Below, one piece after another: positions 25,558 through 34,620 of a DNA stretch of 64,000 bases. The notes below the pieces were generated by a model. It was not told the origin of the DNA. It searched no databases and worked only from the letters and a program-made list of their open reading frames with translations. Numbering within the stretch: position 1 is the stretch's first letter; the number at the start of each line of letters is the position of its first letter. Source of the DNA: Rhodobacteraceae bacterium LMO-JJ12 (GTDB taxonomy: Bacteria > Pseudomonadota > Alphaproteobacteria > Rhodobacterales > Rhodobacteraceae); the NCBI GenBank assembly GCA_021555075.1, contig JAKGBX010000001.1, positions 1,488,001 to 1,552,000 on the forward strand, in the 5' to 3' direction. The position numbers were made by a program, and so were the translations under genes.

Positions 25558-26315
25558 GTCAGCCTCATCGGGATGCCGGCGGCGGCCAAATATTGCTTGG
25601 CCTCGCCGATGGTGTATTCACCGAAATGAAAGATCGACGCGGCCAGAACGGCCGAGGCACCGCCTTTGGTGACGCCCTCGACCAGATGGTCGAGCGTGCC
25701 GACGCCGCCCGAAGCAATCACCGGAACATCGACAGCGTCGACAATCGCGCGTGTGAGCGGCAGATTGAAGCCAGCGCGCGTGCCGTCGCGATCCATCGAG
25801 GTCAGCAGGATCTCACCGGCGCCTTTTGCAACCACGGTGCGAGCGAATTCAACCGCGTCGATGCCGGTGGGTTTGCGGCCCCCGTGGGTGAAGATTTCCC
25901 ATTTCCCCGGAGTCACGGTCTTGGCGTCGATGGCCACGACGATGCATTGACTGCCGAATTGATCTGCTGCCTGGGCCACGACGTCTGGATTGGCGACTGC
26001 AGCGGAGTTGAAGCTGACCTTGTCCGCCCCGGCGAGCAGAAGTTTGCGCACATCCTGAACCGTGCGCACACCGCCGCCAACAGTGAGCGGGATGTAACAT
26101 TGTTCAGCAGTGCGCGTGACCATATCCAGCATCACCCCACGATTTTCATGGGTGGCGTGAATATCAAGAAAACAAAGCTCATCAGCCCCCGCAGCGTCAT
26201 AGGCACGCGCGGATTCGACCGGATCTCCGGCATCGACCAGATCGACAAAATTCACGCCCTTGACTACGCGGCCATCGGCCACGTCAAGGCAAGGGATAAT
26301 TCGGATCTTGAGCAT
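25554..26315 (-). CDS. hisF: Imidazole glycerol phosphate synthase subunit HisF
   Basis: HisF is the cyclase half of IGP synthase and works with HisH. The 253-residue (beta/alpha)8 barrel has both catalytic aspartates, Asp11 ([14 protein letters not shown]) and Asp130 (VAIDAK). The phosphate loops TVGGGVR and ASGGVGT are also intact. The gene starts at ATG 26315, 72 bases after the preceding small membrane gene. Confidence 0.97.
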   Translation of the reverse strand: MLKIRIIPCLDVADGRVVKGVNFVDLVDAGDPVESARAYDAAGADELCFLDIHATHENRGVMLDMVTRTAEQCYIPLTVGGGVRTVQDVRKLLLAGADKVSFNSAAVANPDVVAQAADQFGSQCIVVAIDAKTVTPGKWEIFTHGGRKPTGIDAVEFARTVVAKGAGEILLTSMDRDGTRAGFNLPLTRAIVDAVDVPVIASGGVGTLDHLVEGVTKGGASAVLAASIFHFGEYTIGEAKQYLAAAGIPMRLT

Positions 26316-26387
26316 GGCTCGGCCCCGGCTGACTACGCTGCATCTCTATGGCAAGAAACGCGGCAAGGGGCAACGGCTTGACGGTAA

Positions 26388-26735
26388 TCAGCCGACCGGT
26401 TTGGCCCGGCCGACATAGCTGTCGGCAAACCGCACGAGAATGCCCAAGGGGAAAAGCCCGAGGATATAGATCATGGCCGCCATTTTCGTGACCGGTGCGA
26501 GGGTGTTGAACAGGTTTGTCACGTTGCTCCCACCCAGGCAGACGCTATGGGTCTTCATCAGATGTCCATCGCAGGCCATCATCGGGATGACGAGGAGGGC
26601 GACGAGAATAACGGCGAGGCAGCCGCCCCAGAACATCACAAACCGCGCCTGCGGTGTTTTCAGGTCGTGTGCCGTGGCGACGGCCACGATGGCGGGCATT
26701 CCGTAAAAGAAGGATAGCAGAAAATCGTTGAGCAT
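26388..26735 (-). CDS. Small multi-pass membrane protein between hisA and hisF
   Basis: A protein of about 115 residues with three or four hydrophobic segments (N-terminal FLLSFFYGMPAIVAVA, MFWGGCLAVILVALLVI, and MAAMIYILGLFPLGILV) and two cysteines in the loop between them. No family is recognised. The start at ATG 26735 has a weak GGA upstream; a longer reading from 26816 would begin one base from the hisA stop without a ribosome-binding site. Its place inside the his operon suggests co-transcription, not necessarily a histidine role. Confidence 0.6.
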   Translation of the reverse strand: MLNDFLLSFFYGMPAIVAVATAHDLKTPQARFVMFWGGCLAVILVALLVIPMMACDGHLMKTHSVCLGGSNVTNLFNTLAPVTKMAAMIYILGLFPLGILVRFADSYVGRAKPVG

Positions 26736-26816
26736 AATCAATCCGTTGATAAAATTCCGGATGGCATGAGTATCGGACGCGCACCAAGGCGTGTCAATTG
26801 CGGATTGCTGAGGCAA

Positions 26817-27536
26817 TCAGGCCAATACGGCCAGCGCCTGCTTGAGATCAATCGCGCCATCATAAAGCGCGCGGCCCGAGATGGCACCGTTCAGGGGCGC
26901 GCCACAGGTTCTGAGCGCCCTGAGATCGTCAAGGGAACTGACCCCACCAGAGGCGATGACGGGGATTGATACCGCATTGGCCAGCGCCGCTGTTGCCTCT
27001 ACATTTGGGCCTTTCATAGCACCGTCGCGCAAGATGTCGGTGTAAATGATTGCGGCGACGCCGGCATCTTCGAAGGATTTGGCAAGATCGGTCGCGTCGA
27101 TATCGGTTTCTTCTGCCCAGCCTTTGGTGGCCACTTTTCCGTGACGCGCGTCGATGCCGACGGCGACCTTGCCGGGAAATTCGCGGGCCGCGTCGCGCAC
27201 CAGGGCGGGGTTTTCGACGGCGACCGTGCCGAGGATGACACGCGCCAGCCCGCGTGAAATCCAACGCTCAATCGTGGCCATGTCGCGGATGCCGCCGCCA
27301 AGTTGAGCGGGGGTTTTTGTCTGTTTCAGGATCTCCTCGACCGGTGCGGCGTTGACCGGTTCACCGGCAAAAGCGCCATTGAGATCAACAAGATGCAGCC
27401 ATTCGCACCCGGCCTCGACAAACTCCAACGCTTGCGCGGCGGGGTTTTCGTTGAACACGGTTTCGCGCTCCATTTCGCCATGCACAAGGCGCACGGCGCG
27501 GCCATCCTTGAGGTCGATCGCGGGGTAGAGGATCAT
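26817..27536 (-). CDS. hisA: ProFAR isomerase HisA
   Basis: HisA opens the ribose ring of ProFAR by an Amadori rearrangement in histidine synthesis. The 239-residue barrel has Asp8 (PAIDLKDG), Asp129 (GIDARHG), the GGGIRD phosphate motif and the [13 protein letters not shown] loop. All active-site features are intact, unlike the paralogue at 2630-3373, so this is the working enzyme. The ATG is at 27536 on the minus strand, downstream of hisH with two DUF2147 genes between them on the other strand. Confidence 0.97.
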   Translation of the reverse strand: MILYPAIDLKDGRAVRLVHGEMERETVFNENPAAQALEFVEAGCEWLHLVDLNGAFAGEPVNAAPVEEILKQTKTPAQLGGGIRDMATIERWISRGLARVILGTVAVENPALVRDAAREFPGKVAVGIDARHGKVATKGWAEETDIDATDLAKSFEDAGVAAIIYTDILRDGAMKGPNVEATAALANAVSIPVIASGGVSSLDDLRALRTCGAPLNGAISGRALYDGAIDLKQALAVLA

Positions 27537-27671
27537 TGTTTTGTCCCTTGTTTTGCTGGCGGGAATCCTTTGACATGGTGGCGCGGCAAATGCAACGTGA
27601 CCTCAAGTTAAGCTTGAATGGAGTCCTCGCAGGAAGCAGACTGGGAGGGGAACTCAGGGAGGAGAATAAAA

Positions 27672-28061
27672 ATGAAGAAAATCATGGGCTTGGCGGCGAT
27701 TGGGCTGTTGGCGATGGCGGGTGCTGCGATGGCGGACCCGGCGGAAGGCATCTGGAAAACCGAAGTGGATGATGGATCTTACGCGCACATCCAGATGACG
27801 AAATGCGGAACGAATGTGTGCGGAACAATTGCGCGTACCTTCAACGCCAGCGGTGAATACAACTCACCCAACAAGGGTAAGCTGTTGGTTCAAAACATGA
27901 AACCCGAGGGCAAAGGCTATTACGCCGGCAAAGTTTGGCGCCCGTCCAACAACAAGATCTATATCGGCAAGATGCAGGTGAGCGGCAACAAGTTGAAGCT
28001 CAAGGGATGCATCGCCGGTGGGATGCTGTGTTCGAGCCAGAATTGGACGCGGGTAAAGTAA
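27672..28061 (+). CDS. DUF2147 secreted protein, copy 1
   Basis: A 129-residue protein with a signal peptide (cut after AMA, about residue 21) and one DUF2147 domain. The GIWKTE opening, the CGTNVCG cysteine pair and the KGCIAGGMLCSSQNWTRV ending are the family signature. DUF2147 proteins are small periplasmic beta-barrel-like proteins of unknown role. The ATG at 27672 follows GGGAGGAG. It lies on the strand opposite the his genes, and a related second copy follows. Confidence 0.85.
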   Translation: MKKIMGLAAIGLLAMAGAAMADPAEGIWKTEVDDGSYAHIQMTKCGTNVCGTIARTFNASGEYNSPNKGKLLVQNMKPEGKGYYAGKVWRPSNNKIYIGKMQVSGNKLKLKGCIAGGMLCSSQNWTRVK

Positions 28062-28092
28062 GCAATCGTCCGGTCGGGTTAAAAGGTTAATC

Positions 28093-28110
28093 CTCCGCCC
28101 AAGGGCGGGG
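28093..28110 (+). terminator. Weak stem-loop after DUF2147 copy 1
   Basis: CCTCCGCC pairs with GGCGGGG (one G-U) around a tight CAAG loop, followed by GTGTTTCG. The stem is good but the T-tract is poor, so it may be only partly effective. Confidence 0.4.
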
Positions 28111-28366
28111 GTGTTTCGCGTGCACTGACAAGGCACTTCTTGTGCACCGGGTCAGGCGTTAACTTTTGGCTCCGCGAAAGCTTAATGCAACGTACGACAT
28201 TGAGCGATCTGCGGGCCTGCGTTTCGGCGTCGTTCCGCCTTGCGGGGTGGGACACGAAACCTTCATTGGTGACAATCTGAAAATCCGCGTATTGTGGTTT
28301 GCGTCCGGGTGTGGTGCCGGGACATGTACGCTGCGACCCCAAGGTCAGCAGCAGGAGAGCCCCGAA

Positions 28367-28747
28367 ATGCGACCTCTGCTTGTTTCGTTTCTTGCGTTGT
28401 TTGCGATGCCTGCTGCGGCAGAGACGGCGGCGGGGCTTTGGCTGACCGGGCCGGACCAGAAGGGGCAGGTTGGGCACATCCTCATGTCGCCATGCGGCGC
28501 GAGCCTGTGTGGGACGGTTGTGAGCGCGCTGGATAAGGCCGGACGGGCGGTGAAGACGCCCAATGTCGGCAAGCAGGTGATCTGGGATGTGAAGCCGGTC
28601 GGCGCAGACAGCTATGCCGGGCAGATGTATGTGAGCCATTTCAAAGCCACGGTGGCCGGAAAATTCCATCTCATGGGCCGCAAGATGACTGTTAAGGGCT
28701 GTCTTGGGCCGGTTTGCCAGTCGCAGGTGTGGACGCGGCTGAAGTAG
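28367..28747 (+). CDS. DUF2147 secreted protein, copy 2
   Basis: A 126-residue secreted DUF2147 protein with a signal peptide (MRPLLVSFLALFAMPAAA). The cysteine layout matches copy 1 (CGASLCG and KGCLGPVCQSQVWTRL), but the sequence between is well diverged. The pair is therefore an old duplication. ATG 28367 follows CAGGAGAG; a longer in-frame reading from 28166 lacks a signal peptide and is not used. The function is unknown. Confidence 0.83.
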   Translation: MRPLLVSFLALFAMPAAAETAAGLWLTGPDQKGQVGHILMSPCGASLCGTVVSALDKAGRAVKTPNVGKQVIWDVKPVGADSYAGQMYVSHFKATVAGKFHLMGRKMTVKGCLGPVCQSQVWTRLK

Positions 28748-28802
28748 GGCTTGGCAACGCGGCTTTGAGTGAGGGCGCGCGACGTGTGGGCTCTCAGACG
28801 CT

Positions 28803-29441
28803 TCAGGGCGTCCAGTTGAGGAAATTCGCGATCAGTTGAAGGCCGGTTTTCTGACTTTTCTCGGGGTGGAACTGCATGCCTAGAATGTTATCGCGTCCGA
28901 CGATTGCGGTGATTTCGCTGCCATAATCCACATGCGCAAGGCGATGCGCAGGGTCGGTGACGCGGAAATGATAGGAGTGCACGAAATAGGCGTGCTGACC
29001 TGTTTCGATCCCTTCAAAGACCGGGTGAGGGTGGTCGATCACCAGATCGTTCCAACCCATGTGCGGCACTTTGAGAGCGGGATCTGAGGGCGCTATCTTG
29101 ACCACTTCGCCGCCGATCCAGTCGAACCCCGGCGTTTCGGTATATTCAAGCCCGTGCGTGGCAAGCATTTGCATCCCGATACAGATGCCGAGAAAGGGTT
29201 TGCCGCCTGTTGTCACAGCTTCTTCAATCGCCTCGTACACGCCGCGATGATCGAAGAGTGCGGTGCGACAGGCCGGGAAGGCGCCATCGCCGGGCAAGAC
29301 GATGCGCGCGGCGCGCCGGATCAGATCGGGATCAGAGGTGACATGCACTTCGCCAGCGTTGCTTTCACGGGCCATGCGTTGGAACGCCTTTTCGGCCGAG
29401 TGCAGATTGCCGGATTCATAGTCAACGATGGCGGTGAACAT
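28803..29441 (-). CDS. hisH: IGP synthase glutaminase subunit HisH
   Basis: HisH hydrolyses glutamine and channels ammonia to HisF. The 212-residue class I amidotransferase has Cys87 (LGICIGMQ), His192 and Glu194 (MQFHPEKS) and the YGSE segment. The start at ATG 29441 gives the family N-terminus (MFTAIVDYESGN); an ATG seven codons upstream is possible but adds an unusual leader. It follows hisB by 64 bases on the minus strand. Confidence 0.96.
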   Translation of the reverse strand: MFTAIVDYESGNLHSAEKAFQRMARESNAGEVHVTSDPDLIRRAARIVLPGDGAFPACRTALFDHRGVYEAIEEAVTTGGKPFLGICIGMQMLATHGLEYTETPGFDWIGGEVVKIAPSDPALKVPHMGWNDLVIDHPHPVFEGIETGQHAYFVHSYHFRVTDPAHRLAHVDYGSEITAIVGRDNILGMQFHPEKSQKTGLQLIANFLNWTP

Positions 29442-29505
29442 GGGTGGTCCCGTCTTGTGCAAGGGGGGAGACGCCCCGGATCAGGCCCGGAGCGTCGGAA
29501 ATGTC

Positions 29506-30093
29506 TTAGAGCGTGCCCTTGGTCGAGGGGATCGCATCGCCCTTGCGCGGGTCGGTTTCAACCGCGTCACGCAGCGCACGAGCGACCGATTTGAACGCGG
29601 CTTCGGCGATGTGATGCGAATTCAGCCCGTGCAGAGCTTCGACGTGAAGCGTGATGCCGCCATGGGTGCTGAACGCCTGAAAGAATTCACGCACCAGTTC
29701 AGTGTCGAACGTGCCGATCTTTTGCGTTGGCAGATCAAGGCTCCACACCAGAAAGGGGCGGCCCGAGAGATCAAGCGCGCTGCGCACGAGGGTGTCGTCC
29801 ATTGGCAAAAGGCAGCTTCCGTATCGGCGGATGCCCTTTTTGTCGCCCAAGGCGCGTGTGAGCGCCTGACCAAGGGCGATGCCAACATCTTCCACCGTAT
29901 GGTGATCGTCGATGTGCAAGTCACCGGTGCAGCGGATTTTCATGTCGATCAGCGAATGGCGGGCAAGTTGGTCAAGCATATGATCAAAGAAGCCGACACC
30001 GGTCTGGTTGTCGTAAGCTCCGCTGCCATCGAGCGCGATTTCGACGCTGATTTCGGTTTCCGCAGTTTTGCGGGTGACGCTGGCGCTGCGCAT
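29506..30093 (-). CDS. hisB: Imidazoleglycerol-phosphate dehydratase HisB
   Basis: HisB dehydrates IGP to imidazole acetol phosphate using two manganese ions. The 195-residue monofunctional form has the repeated metal motifs [23 protein letters not shown] and [15 protein letters not shown] 30093 gives the standard start [15 protein letters not shown]; an upstream ATG at 30114 adds seven residues. It is the first gene of the minus-strand his run hisB-hisH-(gap)-hisA-orf-hisF-hisE. Confidence 0.95.
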   Translation of the reverse strand: MRSASVTRKTAETEISVEIALDGSGAYDNQTGVGFFDHMLDQLARHSLIDMKIRCTGDLHIDDHHTVEDVGIALGQALTRALGDKKGIRRYGSCLLPMDDTLVRSALDLSGRPFLVWSLDLPTQKIGTFDTELVREFFQAFSTHGGITLHVEALHGLNSHHIAEAAFKSVARALRDAVETDPRKGDAIPSTKGTL

Positions 30094-30262
30094 AAGGCTG
30101 TTCCCATGGTTCAAGGTAATGCGGGGCCGTTATAGGAGCGCGCCCGGCGGGTTGGAAGCGGTTGCATGCGCAATGGCATGGGTTTTTGCGCGGGCGTGAC
30201 ATTTTGCGTAGTGACGATTCGGGTGTATCGTTTCGCGATTACACAAGAAAAGGTTGTTTGCG

Positions 30263-32164
30263 ATGTCGGTTTTTGCGCTGCGTTTGGGTGTGGTCATGGC
30301 GGTTTTGGCGGGATTGAGCGCCTGTGCGACGGCCAAGGGGCCATTTCGCAAGACCTTGTTAAGTGAGCCGGTTTGCGCAGAGCCGCATGATTTGCAGGCG
30401 GGCAATCAGGAGCTTGGAAAAGAGGAAAAGCGGCGTTGTGCCATGCAGCGACATTTGATGCCGGGTGCGGCAGAGGCACGGGCCAAGCGTGCGGAACTGG
30501 TGGCGGCGATTGCGCAGGCGCGGGCGGAGGCGGGCGAGGGCGAGGCGGTGGTGGTGACGGTTTCGGATCTGGCGATGCCGGATGAGGATTGGGTGGCGCT
30601 GGCAGATGTCAATGAGCGGGCGTTGCAGCGCAGCGATGAATACGATCTGGCGTTTGTCGAGTTGGCGGATGATGGATCGCTGGATCTACCCTGGCAGTTG
30701 CAGGCGGTGAAGGCGCATCTGGATCGTCAGGATAAGGCAGGCGTGCAGAATTACGTGGTCGCCTATGTGCACGGATGGCGTCACAATGCCGAGCTGCGCG
30801 ATGGGGATGTGCGCAAGTTTCGCCGGATGCTGGCCTATTCGCGCGCGGCGTTGAACACGCGTTGTGTGGCGGATGGCAGCTATTGCAATGCGGCAGTTAC
30901 CGGCGTGTTTATCGGCTGGAACGGGCAGCGGGTGAAAGAAGGGCCGTCGGATGAAAACCCGGACCAGGGCGCGCCGACAGGGTTGGAGAGTATCGGGCCG
31001 GCGCTGACCTTCTGGAACCGGTGGGATGTGAGTTGTCGGTTGGGGGGCGGACGGGGCAATTGCCAAGGCACGGTGCCGAAGAATTTCAAATCGCCCTTGC
31101 GGATGGTGTTGCGTGAGTTGCAGGGCGAGTTGTGGTTGCGCCCCGGCAATGCGGCGGCGGACAAGTTTCTGATTTTCGGGCACTCGATGGGCGGCAACAT
31201 GCTGGCCGAGATGCTGCGCGTGCAGGCAGAGGCCAAGGTGAAGCGCCATGTGCCGGGGCAAAGGATGACGCCGCTGGTGGGCGATCTGGTGGTGCTGCTC
31301 AACCCGGCGGCAGAGGCGGGGGCGTGGCTTGGAATTCAGCGGGCCGAGCGGGCGCGTGCCGGGTTGAAGGACAGCAATCGGCTGACCTGTTGGCAACCGG
31401 GGGGCGAGGCTGGTGAATGTCCTGAGCGCGCGGAATTGGCGCGGTGGTATCGACTTTACCCCAAGGAACAGCGTCCGATTTATGTTTCTCTGACATCAGC
31501 AGGGAACTGGGGGACGTTGAAGGCCAAGGACCGGGACGTTGAACATGATCTGGCGACGGGTGAAATTTTTCCCTTTGCGCGCAAGATAGAGGGCCAGCAG
31601 GCGCGCGAAAGGGTGGTGGCCATCGGGCATTATACGCCGGATTATGCCAGCCAGTTGGTGCTGCGGGGTGAAGCGGCGGGAACGTCGCATGAGGTGGCCG
31701 TTCTGGAGGGGGCGGTAGGCAAGAACACGCGTTATCTTTCGCGTTATCGCAATACCTCAAACCCCGAGGCGTCATGGTGCGCGCCTGCCGATGGCTGGCT
31801 GCGCGAGACGCGCGAGATGTGGTCGCAAAACGGCACGATTGCCAATTGGGATACCAGCTATCTTGGGGATGGGTCGCGCAAACAGGAATTGCCCAATATT
31901 GGTGGACCATTGAACAAGGCGCGTATTCAGTGGCGTCAGGGGATGAACCTGAAAGGTAATCTGGGGGCCTTGAGCGTGTCGCCGGGGACCAGCCCGTTTT
32001 GGAATACCCGCGCGCTGGATACGGCGATTAGAGGGCATGCGGGTTGGGCCAATTATGCGACGTGGTGCGCGCTCAACCAGATGGTTTTGGATGATGTGAC
32101 GGGGCCGGGGCGCCGGCCGGTGGTGACGGCAGAGGTTGAGGCAGTTTCAGGGGGCGGAAATTGA
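30263..32164 (+). CDS. Alpha/beta-hydrolase lipoprotein
   Basis: A 633-residue predicted lipoprotein. The N-terminal signal ends in LSAC with Cys21 as the lipid site. The nucleophile elbow GHSMGG carries Ser308, and an earlier YVVAYVHGWRHN segment (about 164-175) looks like the oxyanion strand of DUF900-type serine hydrolases. The rest has many Trp and paired Cys. The ATG at 30263 is nine bases after AAAAGG; a TTG at 30254 in frame is unlikely. The substrate is unknown. It probably acts at the outer or inner membrane surface facing the periplasm. Confidence 0.75.
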   Translation: MSVFALRLGVVMAVLAGLSACATAKGPFRKTLLSEPVCAEPHDLQAGNQELGKEEKRRCAMQRHLMPGAAEARAKRAELVAAIAQARAEAGEGEAVVVTVSDLAMPDEDWVALADVNERALQRSDEYDLAFVELADDGSLDLPWQLQAVKAHLDRQDKAGVQNYVVAYVHGWRHNAELRDGDVRKFRRMLAYSRAALNTRCVADGSYCNAAVTGVFIGWNGQRVKEGPSDENPDQGAPTGLESIGPALTFWNRWDVSCRLGGGRGNCQGTVPKNFKSPLRMVLRELQGELWLRPGNAAADKFLIFGHSMGGNMLAEMLRVQAEAKVKRHVPGQRMTPLVGDLVVLLNPAAEAGAWLGIQRAERARAGLKDSNRLTCWQPGGEAGECPERAELARWYRLYPKEQRPIYVSLTSAGNWGTLKAKDRDVEHDLATGEIFPFARKIEGQQARERVVAIGHYTPDYASQLVLRGEAAGTSHEVAVLEGAVGKNTRYLSRYRNTSNPEASWCAPADGWLRETREMWSQNGTIANWDTSYLGDGSRKQELPNIGGPLNKARIQWRQGMNLKGNLGALSVSPGTSPFWNTRALDTAIRGHAGWANYATWCALNQMVLDDVTGPGRRPVVTAEVEAVSGGGN

Positions 32165-32228
32165 CGAGGCCGCTTGAACCTCTGGCGGGTTCATGCCAGC
32201 TTGCGGCGATCCAGAAGGGGCGATGAAA

Positions 32229-32468
32229 ATGTCGACATGTGTCTTCGTGCAACTGCGCTGCAAACCGGGCACGACCTATAAGGTGGCCGAAGAAATCGTG
32301 CTGCGCGAAATTCATTCCGAGCTGTTTTCGACCAGCGGGGAATATGACCTGATCCTCAAGCTTTATATCCCCGCAGATCAGGATGTCGGGAAGTTTATCA
32401 ACGATAGTCTGCTGGACATCCCCGGCATCGAACGCTCGCTGACGACGCTGACGTTTAACGCGTTCTGA
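32229..32468 (+). CDS. Stand-alone Lrp/AsnC ligand-binding (RAM) domain protein
   Basis: A 79-residue protein consisting only of the RAM/ACT-like domain of Lrp regulators (CVFVQLRCKPGTTYKVAEEIV...GEYDLILKLYIPADQDVGKFI). The DNA-binding half is absent. Similar short proteins occur widely and may bind amino acids or form mixed oligomers with full Lrp proteins. ATG 32229 lies nine bases after AGAAGGGG; ATG 32223 is in frame but too close to it. A full-length Lrp gene lies 17 kb away in the window. Confidence 0.85.
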   Translation: MSTCVFVQLRCKPGTTYKVAEEIVLREIHSELFSTSGEYDLILKLYIPADQDVGKFINDSLLDIPGIERSLTTLTFNAF

Positions 32469-32511
32469 GTGTTGCGCCTGCTGCGGGATGGGCGAGAGGC
32501 AGTGGGTGGTC

Positions 32512-33201
32512 TCAGGCCTTGAGTGGGGAAATCGCCAGAAATCCCGCCTCGCAGAAATCGAGCAGGGTTTCGATCATTTGCGTCGGGGTGGCGTTGCCGT
32601 CTGAAATTCCCTCCTGATCTCTTCCAAGTGTTTCGATGCGCCCGAGCGAGGCGCAGATCGAGAGCATGGACGAGACCATGAAGACGAAACATGCGCCGAT
32701 CTGAGAACGCGAGGCGTTGGGCAGGAGGCGGCGGATTTCGGTGATGAAAATCTCGACCGTTGGGTCAAAGCAGCGTGCGGCAATCTCGCGCCAGCGCTCG
32801 TCGGTGGAGACATGGGCGATCAGACGGCCATAGGCGCGCCAATGGGCTCCACCCTCAAAAACCTGGTGCAGGAAGGGTTCAAGAAAGCAGGCAAGCACCG
32901 AGCGCAGATCGAGCGGGCCGAGTTCCTCGCGTGCTGCGAGGGCATTGACACGCAGGTGTGAGAGCGGTTCGGCGCGCCGTGCAACCACGGTAAAGAAAAG
33001 CTCATCCTTGCTGCCGCCATGGTGGTTTACCAGCGCGGTTTGCACTCCGGCGCGTGCGGCAATGTCGCGAATCGAAGCACCATCGAATCCATGTTCGGAA
33101 AACACCGCCTCGGCCGCATCAAGAATGCGCGCGCGGGTTTCAAGCGAGCGTTTGCTGGGGGCGCGTTGGCGTTGTTTTTGCTTGGTGTTTAACATCTTCA
33201 C
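32512..33201 (-). CDS. TetR-family regulator divergent from the monooxygenase operon
   Basis: A 229-residue TetR repressor with a basic N-terminal tail, the helix-turn-helix at about residues 45-66 (GVQTALVNHHGGSKDELFF) and a DUF1956/CecR-like C-terminal half. The recognition helix ends in NHHGGSK rather than the usual YYHF, which is typical of that subgroup. ATG 33201 and ATG 33195 are both possible starts. A perfect inverted repeat at 33220-33235, just outside this gene, is its likely operator. Control of the operon at 33274-37212 is inferred from that layout. Confidence 0.9.
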   Translation of the reverse strand: MKMLNTKQKQRQRAPSKRSLETRARILDAAEAVFSEHGFDGASIRDIAARAGVQTALVNHHGGSKDELFFTVVARRAEPLSHLRVNALAAREELGPLDLRSVLACFLEPFLHQVFEGGAHWRAYGRLIAHVSTDERWREIAARCFDPTVEIFITEIRRLLPNASRSQIGACFVFMVSSMLSICASLGRIETLGRDQEGISDGNATPTQMIETLLDFCEAGFLAISPLKA

Positions 33202-33219
33202 AAAAGAGCTTGCCTTATT

Positions 33220-33235
33220 TTGAACGCTCGTTCAA
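33220..33235. promoter_or_regulatory. Probable TetR operator
   Basis: TTGAACG-CT-CGTTCAA is a perfect 7-bp inverted repeat with a 2-bp spacer in the 72-bp divergent gap between the TetR gene and the monooxygenase gene. Size, symmetry and place are those of a TetR site controlling both directions. Confidence 0.75.
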
Positions 33236-33273
33236 TCTAATTGTAACGGGAGACGGAAGAACAGGGTGGAAAT

Positions 33274-34620
33274 ATGCCGGAGTCGTTGAGGGGGGCGCCC
33301 GCCGAGGGGGGTGTGGAGAAATTCGCGTTGATCGGGGCGGGGCCGATGGGGTTGGCCATGGCCAAGGTGCTGCGTGAGCAGGGGATTGCGTTTCAGGGGT
33401 TTGAGCTGCATTCCGATGTCGGGGGCCTGTGGGATATCGATGCGCCGCGGTCGACAATGTATGAAAGCGCGCATCTGATTTCGTCAAAGAAGATGACCGA
33501 GTTTGACGATTTTCCGATGCGTGAAGAGGTGGCGGAATACCCCTCGCACCGGGAAATGAAGCGTTACTTTCAGGAATTTGCCGAGCGGTTTGATATCTAT
33601 CGTGACTATGCGTTTGGTTGCGAGGTGTTGAGCGCCGAGCCAAAGGGGGCGGATGGCGAAGGCTGGGTGGTGCGTTGGCGAGACGGCGAAGGGCATGAGC
33701 AAAGCGGCGAATTTGCCGGGGTCATGATCGCCAATGGCACGCTTTCAGAGCCGAATATTCCCGAGTTTGAGGGCGAATTCACCGGTGAGTTGATCCATGC
33801 CTCGCAGTATCGCAGCGCGCGGCAGTTTGACGGCAAGCGGGTGTTGATCGTGGGGGCGGGCAATTCCGGCTGCGACATCGCGGTGGATGCGATTCACCAC
33901 GGGGAAAGCTGTGATTTGTCGATGCGGCGCGGCTATTATTTTGTGCCGAAATACGTGTTTGGCAAACCGGCGGACACGATGGGCGGGGCGATCAAGCTGC
34001 CGATGTGGCTCAAGCGTCGGGTTGATGGGATGATCCTGAAATGGTTCGTCGGCGACCCGCAGAAATATGGCTTCCCCAAGCCCGATTACGCGCTTTACGA
34101 GAGCCACCCGGTGGTCAATTCGCTGATCCTGTTTCATGCCGGGCATGGGGATCTGAAGGTGCGGCCCGATATCGCGCGCCTTGACGGGAACGTGGTGCAT
34201 TTCACCGATGGGAGCAGCGGTGAGTATGACATGATCCTGACGGCGACGGGGTATCTGCTGCACTATCCGTTCATCGACAAGGCGTTGCTGAATTGGCAGG
34301 GCGATGCGCCGCATCTTTATCTCAACGCCATGCACCCCGAGCGCGATGATCTGTTCGTTCTGGGGATGGTCGAGGCGTCGGGGCTGGGATGGCAGGGGCG
34401 TCATGAGCAGGCGGAAATGGTGGCGCGTTACATTAGCGGATTGAAAGCCGGGAATGCGGCGGCGCGCCAGATCAAGGAGGAGAAGGCGCGCGGGTTTGAT
34501 CGTGCAACGGGTGGGATGAATTATCTTAACGTGGCGCGCATGGCCTATTACGTTGACAAGGCGACCTATCGCAACGCCGTCACCGGCTGGATCAAGGCGC
34601 TGTCACGGGGGGCGGCATGA
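33274..34620 (+). CDS. Flavin-containing monooxygenase
   Basis: A 448-residue class B flavoprotein monooxygenase that should use NADPH and O2. The FAD motif GAGPMG is at 21-26, the FMO signature FxGxxxHxxxY is Phe169...His175...Tyr179, and the NADPH motif GAGNSG is at 194-199. A Tyr at the last signature position points to an FMO (N- or S-oxygenating) rather than a classic Baeyer-Villiger enzyme, though the border is not strict. A C-terminal ATGYLLHYP block is also typical. It is the first gene of a four-gene overlapping operon. The substrate is unknown. Confidence 0.9.
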   Translation: MPESLRGAPAEGGVEKFALIGAGPMGLAMAKVLREQGIAFQGFELHSDVGGLWDIDAPRSTMYESAHLISSKKMTEFDDFPMREEVAEYPSHREMKRYFQEFAERFDIYRDYAFGCEVLSAEPKGADGEGWVVRWRDGEGHEQSGEFAGVMIANGTLSEPNIPEFEGEFTGELIHASQYRSARQFDGKRVLIVGAGNSGCDIAVDAIHHGESCDLSMRRGYYFVPKYVFGKPADTMGGAIKLPMWLKRRVDGMILKWFVGDPQKYGFPKPDYALYESHPVVNSLILFHAGHGDLKVRPDIARLDGNVVHFTDGSSGEYDMILTATGYLLHYPFIDKALLNWQGDAPHLYLNAMHPERDDLFVLGMVEASGLGWQGRHEQAEMVARYISGLKAGNAAARQIKEEKARGFDRATGGMNYLNVARMAYYVDKATYRNAVTGWIKALSRGAA

